NCBI GenBank assembly: GCA_028279425.1
Contig: JANQNV010000142.1
Coordinates: 1-46,582 of the forward strand
DNA from: Longimicrobiales bacterium
GTDB lineage: Bacteria; Gemmatimonadota; Gemmatimonadetes; Longimicrobiales; Gaopeijiaceae
Length of the DNA: 46,582 bases
Direction: 5' to 3'
Under the pieces are notes generated by a model that saw only the letters and a list, made by a program, of their open reading frames with translations, had not been told where the DNA came from and searched no databases. A program made the translations under genes and the position numbers. Below, piece by piece: positions 16,542-24,038 of this stretch. Within the stretch, counting starts at the first letter, position 1. The number at the start of each line of letters is the position of its first letter.

Positions 16542-17689
16542 TCCTCCCCGCCGGGCAGCGAGAGCTGGGCTAGGCCTTCCCCGTGCTCGCCGAGGACGAG
16601 CATTGCGGAATCGCCGAGGATGGCGAACTCCGTGGGGTGTCGAAGGCCGGTGACCACGAACCGTCGTTTGATCCGCCCGGTTTCGCCGCCGAGTTGCCAG
16701 ACGTGGGTGGAGGCGAGGTGGGGGCTGCTGAGGACCCAGACGTGGTCGAGCCGGGTCTCCAGATCCGCGAACACCTCGGTCGGGTGGATACGGCGTTCAT
16801 CCGCCTCGCTCGAATTGAGGTCTCGGTAGTACGCCATGAGTGCTTCGCCACTCTCCCCGAGGTCGATTTCGGTACGCCACACCTCCTCTCCCGTGGGGCC
16901 GAAGCGAGCCACCCAGGCGCCGGCCAAAGAGGCGAGGATGACGTCCGCGCGGTCGTCGAATTGCGTCACCAGGACGTTGTTTTCGAACAAGGTGGGCGTC
17001 TCTCCTGCAGCGACTTGCCGACGGATGCTCGCGGGAGTCATCCCCTCGGGAAGGGGTAGCGCGTTTCCTACGAGGCGGGGCTCGGTTCCATCGCTCGACA
17101 GGACCCGCGCCAGCCCCCCATCGAAGCCTCCGGTCGGTTCGGCGAACGAACCCGCGTCCGAGAGCGATGCCTCATTCCCGTAGCCGGTGGCGGCGAGAGG
17201 GCGCGCCGACTCGAACCCGCACTCCTCGTCGACCGTCAGAACTCGACCGCGACCCACATCGGCGATGTGCAGCTCGCCGGTCTCCAGAGCCAGGGCTACC
17301 GGACGCTGCAGCTCCGTCGGTCCATCCCCTCTTCGACAGATCGTCTCACCTTCACCGTCGTCGATCCCCAGCCGAAACACGACGCCCGACTGGTGGTCCG
17401 AGACGAAGACGGACCGCATGCGGGGCCAGTAGACCATGTCCGACGGGACCCCGATCACGAGAGGAGGCGGCAGCGGCGTCCAGCTCTGGACGCGGACCGC
17501 CACGGGTGGAGGCGCGGGGGACCCGTCGTCGGAGCCAGCCGGCTCGCAGCTCCCGAGGAGCGTGAGCACCGGCGCTATCGCGAGCAGCGGCCTGATCGAT
17601 GTCGAGAGCGTCGCCTGACCGGCCCGCGCATCTCGCCCCGCTGGGCGTCCAGTCCGTCCGGTAGGGCCAAAGGCCCGGTCCATGACCAT
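16532..17689 (-). CDS. Six-bladed beta-propeller lipoprotein (NHL/6-bladed type)
   Basis: About 385 residues. A hydrophobic segment (IRPLLAIAPVLTLLGSC) ends in a lipobox cysteine, so the mature protein is membrane-anchored outside the cytoplasm. Repeated blade-like segments include VFVSDHQSGVVFRLGI, RGDGPTELQRPVALAL, ELHIADVGRGRVLTV, WVARFGPTGEEVW and HVWVLSSPH. The RGDGPTE motif is typical of 6-bladed propeller lipoproteins common in Bacteroidota and Gemmatimonadota, whose roles are mostly unknown. No ATG, GTG or TTG lies just before the hydrophobic segment, so translation starts further up, at ATG 17687-17689 or 17681-17683, giving a long basic leader. It is paralogous in layout to the following gene. 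Confidence 0.7.
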   Translation of the reverse strand: MVMDRAFGPTGRTGRPAGRDARAGQATLSTSIRPLLAIAPVLTLLGSCEPAGSDDGSPAPPPVAVRVQSWTPLPPPLVIGVPSDMVYWPRMRSVFVSDHQSGVVFRLGIDDGEGETICRRGDGPTELQRPVALALETGELHIADVGRGRVLTVDEECGFESARPLAATGYGNEASLSDAGSFAEPTGGFDGGLARVLSSDGTEPRLVGNALPLPEGMTPASIRRQVAAGETPTLFENNVLVTQFDDRADVILASLAGAWVARFGPTGEEVWRTEIDLGESGEALMAYYRDLNSSEADERRIHPTEVFADLETRLDHVWVLSSPHLASTHVWQLGGETGRIKRRFVVTGLRHPTEFAILGDSAMLVLGEHGEGLAQLSLPGGEDAR

Positions 17690-17839
17690 GTCGATCGCCT
17701 TGCTTTGCCCAGTTCCTCTGGCTCGCCGGTTTGGCCCGGCCGGTGCCCCCGCCATTGGCCTCGCGACGGGGCAAGTCGTGAGATGAAGCGCAGCAGAACT
17801 CGTCGTGAGCGTCTACACGATAGATAGCGGTGCAGCGAC

Positions 17840-19048
17840 CTACAGGCCGCCTTCTCGTCGAATCTCCAACACGATCGCGCTTTGGACTCCGAGTTCGTCC
17901 ACCAGCACGCCGGCAGCCTTCCCCAACGTTACGTCCTTGAGTTCGACGTTTTCGGGGACTTCAACACTCGCTCGCCAGCTACCGTCCGAGCCGAACACTC
18001 GCCACATAGTCGTCGAGTCTTCGGGCTCCGGAAATCTCTCAACCCAAAGCAGCCCGTCGTCGTCTACCAGAAGACCGCGGAATTCAGGCAAGTACTCCGG
18101 AAAATCCCAATCACGCCATCGGGCGTTGAACGCTCGCTCTTCGTTTGCCCCCATACGGGTTGGCTTTTGAGACTCGATATACGCTTCCTGGTCGACGCGT
18201 CTGCGCTCAGGAGTGGCCTGGATGGTCCATAGGTGACGTCCATCGAAGGAGAAGGCATCGATACGCAAGAGCGGGCCCTCTGCGACGTATACCGCCTCTT
18301 CGTCCATCGCCAACCCGGTGACGGCACCAAGAGGAGCAGGCCCTGTGCCCCTGTTCTGGAACCGATAACGCTCCGGACCCAGGATCGAGCCGAGGACGGT
18401 GCTTACTCGACCATCCGGTCCGGATAGGGCGAGCGGCACTTGCATCCGAAAGCGACCGATGTCACCCACTCGAGGATCGCCGTCGCCCCACTGCATGGTG
18501 AGTACCTGACTGCCGGCGCAATCCCAAGTCCAGGGCGGTTGGTTCGGATTGTAGCCGAAGAGCCGGTGCTCGGTGCGAAAGCTCCCGTCTGCACCGAATA
18601 CCTTCATGAGCATCTTGGCATCATCGACGATATTGAACTCGCCTTGGCCACACTGACGAACCCGAGAGAGGAGGCTGAATTCGCCGGGGCCATCGCCCGA
18701 TCTCCCGAGCACTGCGCTCAAGACGCCCCGATCATCGTACACGGAGACCTGAAGAGCGCCGGCATCGACCACTCCGATTCGCCCGTCAGCAAACAACTGA
18801 ACGTCGGCAATCCTCTCGAACCGTGCTGTCGACGCACGCTGCGACTCCTCGGAAGTGCCGACGGTGAGGAGATGATCAAGAACCCACGTCTCTTGCGGGC
18901 CTGCGGACAGGTCGATTTCAGCGGTACGATGGCTCGTATCGGGGATGAGCTGCGCTAGCCCATCTCTCGCAAACGGCGGATCATCCGCGGCACATCCGGC
19001 GAGCGCCACCGCAATGAGGATCGTCGGACGAAGCATCGTGCCACGCAT
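17840..19048 (-). CDS. Six-bladed beta-propeller lipoprotein, lower GC than its neighbours
   Basis: 402 residues. The start ATG 19046-19048 has GAGAAGA five bases upstream, and the signal ends in a lipobox (AVALAGC). Blade-like repeats are visible: FADGRIGVVDAGALQVSVYD, RSGDGPGEFSLLSRVRQ, GLAMDEEAVYVAEGPLLRI, GLLVDDDGLLWVERF and RVFGSDGSWRASVEV. The RSGDGPGEF motif matches RRGDGPTEL in the adjacent gene, so both belong to one propeller family. Four lines I counted inside this gene run 50-58 % GC against about 68 % in a neighbouring gene, which suggests later acquisition. The function is unknown; it is an extracytoplasmic lipoprotein. About 150 bases without a gene separate it from the downstream propeller gene. 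Confidence 0.75.
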   Translation of the reverse strand: MRGTMLRPTILIAVALAGCAADDPPFARDGLAQLIPDTSHRTAEIDLSAGPQETWVLDHLLTVGTSEESQRASTARFERIADVQLFADGRIGVVDAGALQVSVYDDRGVLSAVLGRSGDGPGEFSLLSRVRQCGQGEFNIVDDAKMLMKVFGADGSFRTEHRLFGYNPNQPPWTWDCAGSQVLTMQWGDGDPRVGDIGRFRMQVPLALSGPDGRVSTVLGSILGPERYRFQNRGTGPAPLGAVTGLAMDEEAVYVAEGPLLRIDAFSFDGRHLWTIQATPERRRVDQEAYIESQKPTRMGANEERAFNARWRDWDFPEYLPEFRGLLVDDDGLLWVERFPEPEDSTTMWRVFGSDGSWRASVEVPENVELKDVTLGKAAGVLVDELGVQSAIVLEIRREGGL

Positions 19049-19213
19049 GGAATCTTCTCGATCGTGGTGGTACGGGACGGGGGACCTCATGATCGTCCCT
19101 CCGGTGCGAGCTCGAATTCAACGCGGATGTGCTCCTGAACCTCCGGCTGTGTGGGCATACCCCCACCCCTGCGTCCGGGAACCATCGAGCGTGGGGACCC
19201 CTGACCCCATCGC

Positions 19214-20176
19214 CTACCCCGCCTCGGCGCAGTCCTGCACCGTCGGGTAGAGGTCGGGGTTGTTGGTGAACAACCCATCCACGCCGAGTTCGCAAACGAA
19301 GTGCCTCATCTCGGCACGCAGGGCGTCGAATCCGTCGGGGTCGCGGGCTCCGAAGGTCCACGGCGTGACGGCGAGCCCAGCGTCGTGCGCTCGCTGCACC
19401 AGGGTGGGGTCGGCTTCGATGATACGCTTGTTGGGCCCGATCCCGGTGGCCCACACCCGCGCTTCGGCAAGGCCGTCGGCCGAGGTCCAGTCGGCCGTTT
19501 CCCGTCCCGACAGAAGAAGGGTCAGAGGCAGGTCCGAGTCGAGCTCCTCGCGCAAGATCCGGAGGCTCTCGGAGCTGAACGACTGGATGATCACCGGCGT
19601 CTTCGGGTCGGCTCCGTCTCGGTCCAGCCCGAAGCGTGCGAGTTTTTCCAGGACCATGCGTTCCATTGCGAACCCCTGTTCGGAATAGGAGCCCGGAGCC
19701 TTGGTTTCGGGAAACAGCCCGGCCTGCCCACGCGCGAGTTCGATCACGTCGGCCAGGGTAGGGATGCGTTCCCCCGCGAAGGCCGGGCCGAACCAGGCGC
19801 CGGCATCGAGGGTGCGGATCTCGTCGAGGGTGAAGTCGACGGCGTACCACCGCCGGCTCACGCCGTCGTCACCCTCGACCTCCCGGAACCGATCGGGGAA
19901 GACCTCGGCCACGTCGGTGGTGCGCTCGAGAGTCGCGTCGTGGAGGGCGATCAGATGGCCGTCTCGGGTGATCTGGAGATCCGGTTCGATGAAGTCGGCC
20001 CCCTGTGCCAGCGCCAGCCGGTACGCGGCGAGGGTGTGCTCGGGAGCGTACGACGAGGCGCCACGGTGTGCGATGAGCATGCTGCGAGCGGTTGGAGGGT
20101 CCTCGGATACACACCCGGTGCCGGCGAGGAGCGTCGTGGCGAGGATCGCAGCGGCGACCGACCGCTTCTGGTTCAC
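19214..20176 (-). CDS. glpQ: Glycerophosphodiester phosphodiesterase, lipoprotein
   Basis: 320 residues. The signal sequence ends in a lipobox (LLAGTGC), so the enzyme acts at the cell surface or in the periplasm. GDPD motifs are complete: IAHRGASSYAPEHT with catalytic His-Arg, FIEPDLQITRDGHLIALHD with metal-binding Glu and Asp and the second His, PETKAP, and PWTFG near the C-terminus; GLFTNNPDLYP closes the barrel. It hydrolyses glycerophosphodiesters to glycerol-3-phosphate and an alcohol. The gene uses a GTG start (20174-20176) overlapping the stop of the channel-like gene by four bases, placing it at the end of the Rieske/cytochrome operon. The symbol is by family only; a ugpQ-type role is equally possible. 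Confidence 0.9.
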   Translation of the reverse strand: MNQKRSVAAAILATTLLAGTGCVSEDPPTARSMLIAHRGASSYAPEHTLAAYRLALAQGADFIEPDLQITRDGHLIALHDATLERTTDVAEVFPDRFREVEGDDGVSRRWYAVDFTLDEIRTLDAGAWFGPAFAGERIPTLADVIELARGQAGLFPETKAPGSYSEQGFAMERMVLEKLARFGLDRDGADPKTPVIIQSFSSESLRILREELDSDLPLTLLLSGRETADWTSADGLAEARVWATGIGPNKRIIEADPTLVQRAHDAGLAVTPWTFGARDPDGFDALRAEMRHFVCELGVDGLFTNNPDLYPTVQDCAEAG

Positions 20177-21420
20177 AACCAGCTCTCGGGCATGCCGCGC
20201 TCGATCAGCCCCCCGAGGTGGAAGGCGTGCGCCCCGGCTTCCCGAGCGACCTCTTCGGTGAAGGGGGACTGCCGGAAGCTCCGCACGATCGCGTAGGCGT
20301 CGGGATACCGCTTCCGTACCATCAGTGCAGCCTGCAGGTTCGTACCGTCGTCGCCGCAGCCGAGCACGATCACGGGTTCGGTGCCCTCGGCGTCGATCAC
20401 CCCCCCGATGCGCGCCCAGACATCGGGGTCGAGCAGATCGCCGTCGAGGACCGAGCGGCGGTAGTCGTTCAGGAAGCCGGGATGCTCCTCGAAGGCGCGC
20501 ACGTTCTCCGTCGCGCGCTCATCCAGAATCACCACATGCGAGAACCCGCTCGAGGCGTGTTCCTGGAGTTGGCGGAGCACCGTCTGTCCGAAGCGTCCGA
20601 ATCCGGCCAGCACCACGATGTCCTGCCCGGGGGTGTCGCGGAAGCGTCCGAGCAGGTGGTCTTCCACGAGGCGCATGGCGGCGAACTCGTGTCCGTTGAA
20701 GATCTCGCAGTCGCGCGAAACGCGAGAGCCCTTCGTCTCCCTGAGGAAGCCGAGATCGGATACGTGGACGACCATACGGCCCTCGAGGTTCGGCGCGAAG
20801 CGCAGGGCCTTCGACGCGGCGTCCAGATTGGAAAAGTCGTCGCTCGTCAGCAGAAGCACCCGGTGCGCCCGCTCGAGCGCGAGGCCGGCCAGCACCGCGT
20901 CGTGGGTGATGTCGCCCGGTACGACGACGGCTCGATAGGCGTCGCGCAGTTCGCTCAAGTTGGGGTGCCGCGCGTTCTGCTCCACCACCACGATCGTGCG
21001 GTTGGATCCCTGCTCCCGGAGCTTCTTCACGTACACCATGGTGAGGCGCCCGGCCCCGCCGAGGACGACGTGTCCCTTCAGAGTGCGGGCTCTCAGCGCC
21101 AGCGGGTGGACGAGCCGGATCGCGGCCTCGATCAGCGCCGAGGCGGTGATGACCGGAGCGGCGAAGTAGGCGAACCACAGAGCGAAGCGGCCCAGGGCCG
21201 GCCCTCCGACCGGCGTCCCGATGTCGAGCCCTCCCAGGACGAACAGCCCCAACACGTAGTAGGCCTGGGCGCCGAGGCCGGCGCCATCGAGCGGGCGCTC
21301 GCTCACGCCCACCCCGAGCAGTAGGCCGGTCAGCCCCGCCAGGAAGACGACGCAAAAGGCGATGCCCCTCCACAGGAAGGCGCGCCAGGAAAGCCTTGGC
21401 GCGGGGGAGACCCGGGCCAC
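20173..21420 (-). CDS. Channel-like protein with two TrkA-N (RCK) domains
   Basis: About 415 residues. Two membrane segments (GIAFCVVFLAGLTGLLLGVG and FALWFAYFAAPVITASALIE) flank a loop, then two Rossmann-type RCK domains begin with HVVLGGAGRLTMVYVKKL and IVVLAGFGRFGQTVLRQL. The arrangement 2TM-RCK-RCK is that of a K+ channel or CASTOR/POLLUX-like channel subunit. The loop between the membrane segments (FVLGGLDIGTPVGGP) sits where a TVGYG filter would be but does not match it. I chose GTG 21420 because it lies just after the cytochrome gene stop; an in-frame TTG at 21492 would overlap that gene by 44 bases. It overlaps the GDPD gene by four bases. Confidence 0.8.
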   Translation of the reverse strand: MARVSPAPRLSWRAFLWRGIAFCVVFLAGLTGLLLGVGVSERPLDGAGLGAQAYYVLGLFVLGGLDIGTPVGGPALGRFALWFAYFAAPVITASALIEAAIRLVHPLALRARTLKGHVVLGGAGRLTMVYVKKLREQGSNRTIVVVEQNARHPNLSELRDAYRAVVVPGDITHDAVLAGLALERAHRVLLLTSDDFSNLDAASKALRFAPNLEGRMVVHVSDLGFLRETKGSRVSRDCEIFNGHEFAAMRLVEDHLLGRFRDTPGQDIVVLAGFGRFGQTVLRQLQEHASSGFSHVVILDERATENVRAFEEHPGFLNDYRRSVLDGDLLDPDVWARIGGVIDAEGTEPVIVLGCGDDGTNLQAALMVRKRYPDAYAIVRSFRQSPFTEEVAREAGAHAFHLGGLIERGMPESWL

Positions 21421-21448
21421 TCGGGGTGCCGCTCCGTAGTCCGAGATG

Positions 21449-23272
21449 TCAGCTCCCCGGCGGTGGGGTCGTGCCGTCGACGTCGGAGGCAACGGGCGGT
21501 CGGTACCAGTCGCGCCGCAGCCAGTCGGCCAACAGCTCCATCTGGGCCTCGGTCAACGAGCCCTCCACCCCGAACGACGGCATCCCATCATTGTCTTCGC
21601 CGTAGAAGCGGGGATGTGTCGGATCGTGGAGGATCCCGAGGATCCACTCCCGCGATCCCCACCCCGTCAGGTCGGGCGCATCGTCGCCTTCTTCAACGCC
21701 CGGAAAGGTGTGGCACCGCGCGCAGTTGATCTCCTCACCGACGAAGAGGGCTCGACCCTCTTCGATGATCGCCTGATCGGCTTCGTCTGCGGCCGCCTGA
21801 TAGGGGAGCGCCGCCTGGGCCGAAACCGCCACGACCACCTTCTCGATCTCGGCGCGAAGCTCCGGGTCCATCCGGGCGATTCCCCGCGTGACGAAGCGGG
21901 CCATCCGTCCGTTGCGGTGCGCCGTGGCGCCGAAGTAGGCGTCGGTCTGGACCCGGTCGGGATCCAGCAGACCCCGCAGCCACTCCCGGCTCCCGAAGCC
22001 GGCCAGATCGGAGGCCGAGGGTTCGTCGACCGGGATGCTGCCGAGGCCGTCATGACCATCGATTCGATGACACGACGCGCAATTCGCGGCGAACAGCGCG
22101 GGCCCCTGGCTGAGGGGGTCGGCGCGGAGCATGGCGAGACCGCCCGCGGCGGGAATCCCCGAGGGTGACGAGGCCAGGACGCGTGCGCGCTCGGCGGACT
22201 CCTCGGCCCGCTCCACGGCGGCGAGGAAGTCCTCGTCGGACCGGTCTGCGGCGAGTGCCTGCACCGTCAGCAGACCCACCCCGAGGAGCAGCGCCGCCAT
22301 CACGCCGAGGTTGAAGCGGTGACCGAGTTTCCAGCGCCCGATCAGCGGCATGGCCGCGACGAGCCCGGCCAGCATCCCGGGAATGACCTGGGCTCCCACC
22401 ACCTCCCACCCCGCGGGGAAGTACTTCAGCCACTGGAAGAGAAACAGGAAGTACCACTCCGGCCGTGCCGCCGGGTAGGGCTCCGTGAAGTCGGCGGGTG
22501 CGCCGAGTGGTGCGCCTCCCTTCCAGAGGACGAGCACCAACACCGTCGCCATCACGACCAGCGAGGCGACTCCGTCCTTGAGCACCTGTTCGGGCCAGAA
22601 GTACCCGGCGGGCTTCGCCTTCGCCTTCTCGGGCACGGTCACGCCGTGGCGGCGGAACAGGTAGATGTGGCCCACGATCAGGGCCACGAGGGCGGCGGGG
22701 AGCACTCCGGCGTGCAGCGCGAAAAAGCGGGTGAGCGTGTAGTGCCCGTATTCGGTCCCCCCCACGACCAGATTCTGGATCGAGGGGCCGATCACCGGAG
22801 TCATCGATGCGATGCTCGTCGCCACCTTGGTCGCCCAGAAACCCTTCTGATCCCAGGGTAGCAGGTAGCCGGTCAGGGACAGTGCGAGGACGATGCCCAG
22901 CAGGCCGAGGCCGAACCAGAAGTTGACCTCGCGGGGCGCGCGGTAGGCACCGTCGATCAAGACCTGCATGAGATGCAGGACCAGCAGCACGATCGTGGCC
23001 TGGGCCATGAAGTGGTGGATGCCGCGAAGCAGCCAGCCGCCCGCCATCTCGTACTGGATGAAGTAGACGCTTTCCCAGGCACCCTGGGCGTTGGCGCTGT
23101 AGGCGGCCCACAACACGATGCCCGTCACGAACTGGACGAGAATCGCGAAGGTCAGGGCGCTGCCCCAGATGTAGCGCCAACGCGCTCCCCCGGGGATGTG
23201 TTCGTACAGCGCTCCCCGCAGGATCGCTCGATAGCCCGTACGATCGTCGAGCCAGTTCAGCAGGTCACGCAT
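21449..23272 (-). CDS. Cytochrome b fused to a dihaem cytochrome c (cytochrome bc complex)
   Basis: 607 residues. The first 340 are a full cytochrome b (b6 plus subunit IV): haem ligands H86/H100 and H187/H202 with 14 residues between the second pair, as in b6 and menaquinol-type enzymes rather than mitochondrial bc1. The Qo-site PEWY is at 271-274. After the last membrane helix (about 322-341) come two cytochrome c modules with CASCH (398-402) and CARCH (517-521). Likely axial methionines are in NGRMARF and DGMPSF. Each module carries a copy of GSREW (FGSREWLRGLL, WGSREWILGIL), so they look like an internal duplication. With the Rieske protein one base upstream this forms the core of a quinol:cytochrome c reductase. 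Confidence 0.95.
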   Translation of the reverse strand: MRDLLNWLDDRTGYRAILRGALYEHIPGGARWRYIWGSALTFAILVQFVTGIVLWAAYSANAQGAWESVYFIQYEMAGGWLLRGIHHFMAQATIVLLVLHLMQVLIDGAYRAPREVNFWFGLGLLGIVLALSLTGYLLPWDQKGFWATKVATSIASMTPVIGPSIQNLVVGGTEYGHYTLTRFFALHAGVLPAALVALIVGHIYLFRRHGVTVPEKAKAKPAGYFWPEQVLKDGVASLVVMATVLVLVLWKGGAPLGAPADFTEPYPAARPEWYFLFLFQWLKYFPAGWEVVGAQVIPGMLAGLVAAMPLIGRWKLGHRFNLGVMAALLLGVGLLTVQALAADRSDEDFLAAVERAEESAERARVLASSPSGIPAAGGLAMLRADPLSQGPALFAANCASCHRIDGHDGLGSIPVDEPSASDLAGFGSREWLRGLLDPDRVQTDAYFGATAHRNGRMARFVTRGIARMDPELRAEIEKVVVAVSAQAALPYQAAADEADQAIIEEGRALFVGEEINCARCHTFPGVEEGDDAPDLTGWGSREWILGILHDPTHPRFYGEDNDGMPSFGVEGSLTEAQMELLADWLRRDWYRPPVASDVDGTTPPPGS

Positions 23273-23273
23273 G

Positions 23274-23825
23274 TTACACCGGGGTCTTGTCTTCGCGGCC
23301 GGGGAGGAAGTTCTGGAACTTCACCCACACTTCGTCGCCACGTACCTCCACCTCGAGGGCGTCCATATCGCGGGGCGATGGGCTCGAGGGGTCGTCGATC
23401 GACCCATCGAGCGCGAAGCTGCTCTTGTGGCAGGGGCAGGCGAACCGGGACCGGTCGGGCGCGAGGCCGACGAAGCAGCCGGCATGGGGACAGACGACGT
23501 TCAGCGCCGTAACCTGATCGTCGACGCGTCGTAGGTAGACGGCGCCGATCGGTACATCCGTGTAGGTGGCCCACCCGTCGACCCGGTCGTCTTCGAGCGT
23601 GAAGCGACGAGGTACACCATCGCTCGGGAGAGACGATAGACGCGCGACCTGAACCATTTGACGATCCGAGCCTCGCCGGCGCAGCGGATCCAGAAGCGCG
23701 GTCACGGCGGCGCCGAGCGCGGGGACCGTCGCGAGGCCGCCCATCACGATGGCGCCGATGGCCATGAGGAAACTTCGCCTGGGCTCCAGCGCGCCCTCGG
23801 TGTCCTGCCTACTGCCTTCGCTCAT
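23274..23825 (-). CDS. Rieske iron-sulfur protein of the bc complex
   Basis: 183 residues. A twin-arginine motif (EPRRSFLMAIG) precedes a hydrophobic anchor (about 18-45), as in Tat-exported Rieske subunits. The [2Fe-2S] ligands are C112 and H114 in CPHAGC and C130 and H133 in CPCHKSSF, with C117 and C132 for the disulfide. It passes electrons from quinol at the Qo site to the fused cytochrome c. ATG 23823-23825 has GGAGA a few bases upstream and gives the normal length; the frame continues open for 66 codons above it without family similarity. It is the first gene of a Rieske, cytochrome b-c, channel-like, GDPD operon. Confidence 0.95.
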   Translation of the reverse strand: MSEGSRQDTEGALEPRRSFLMAIGAIVMGGLATVPALGAAVTALLDPLRRRGSDRQMVQVARLSSLPSDGVPRRFTLEDDRVDGWATYTDVPIGAVYLRRVDDQVTALNVVCPHAGCFVGLAPDRSRFACPCHKSSFALDGSIDDPSSPSPRDMDALEVEVRGDEVWVKFQNFLPGREDKTPV

Positions 23826-23868
23826 GGGTCTCCGTTTCTGGCCTCGGGGCAATCCCGTTCTCCCGGAT

Positions 23869-23898
23869 CCGAGCCGACACGATACACGACTGGCTCGG
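23869..23898. promoter_or_regulatory. Inverted repeat in the bc-operon upstream region
   Basis: CCGAGCC (23869-23875) and GGCTCGG (23892-23898) form a perfect 7+7 inverted repeat 44-73 bases upstream of the Rieske start. On the minus strand the 16 bases between contain TATCGT, a weak -10-like hexamer. It could be an operator around the operon promoter. No -35 box is convincing. Confidence 0.3.
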
Positions 23899-23969
23899 CT
23901 TCCGCGAACGGCCCGTCGGGCATGGTCGCGACGGGGATTGTGCGATCCGATGGGGATCCTCACTCTCCT

Positions 23970-23982
23970 CGTCATGATGACG
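23970..23982. promoter_or_regulatory. Palindrome CGTCATGATGACG upstream of the CarboxypepD-reg gene
   Basis: A perfect 6+1+6 palindrome in the divergent region between the Rieske operon and the plug-only protein gene, 57 bases before the chosen GTG. It has the form of a small operator. No binding protein can be named. Confidence 0.3.
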
Positions 23983-24038
23983 CCTGATCGTGCGAGATCG
24001 TTGTGTTGAGGTCGGCGCTGCACGAGGGGTACGACGGG

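Noticed and set aside
17690-17839. Possible small gene or RNA between the two propeller lipoproteins
   Set aside because: About 150 bases with only short frames, no hairpin with a T-run and no good ribosome site. I see nothing supportable.
19090-19213. GTGGG/CCCAC hairpin as a terminator after the GDPD gene
   Set aside because: Only five base pairs, no T-run, and such short GC stems occur by chance in this sequence.
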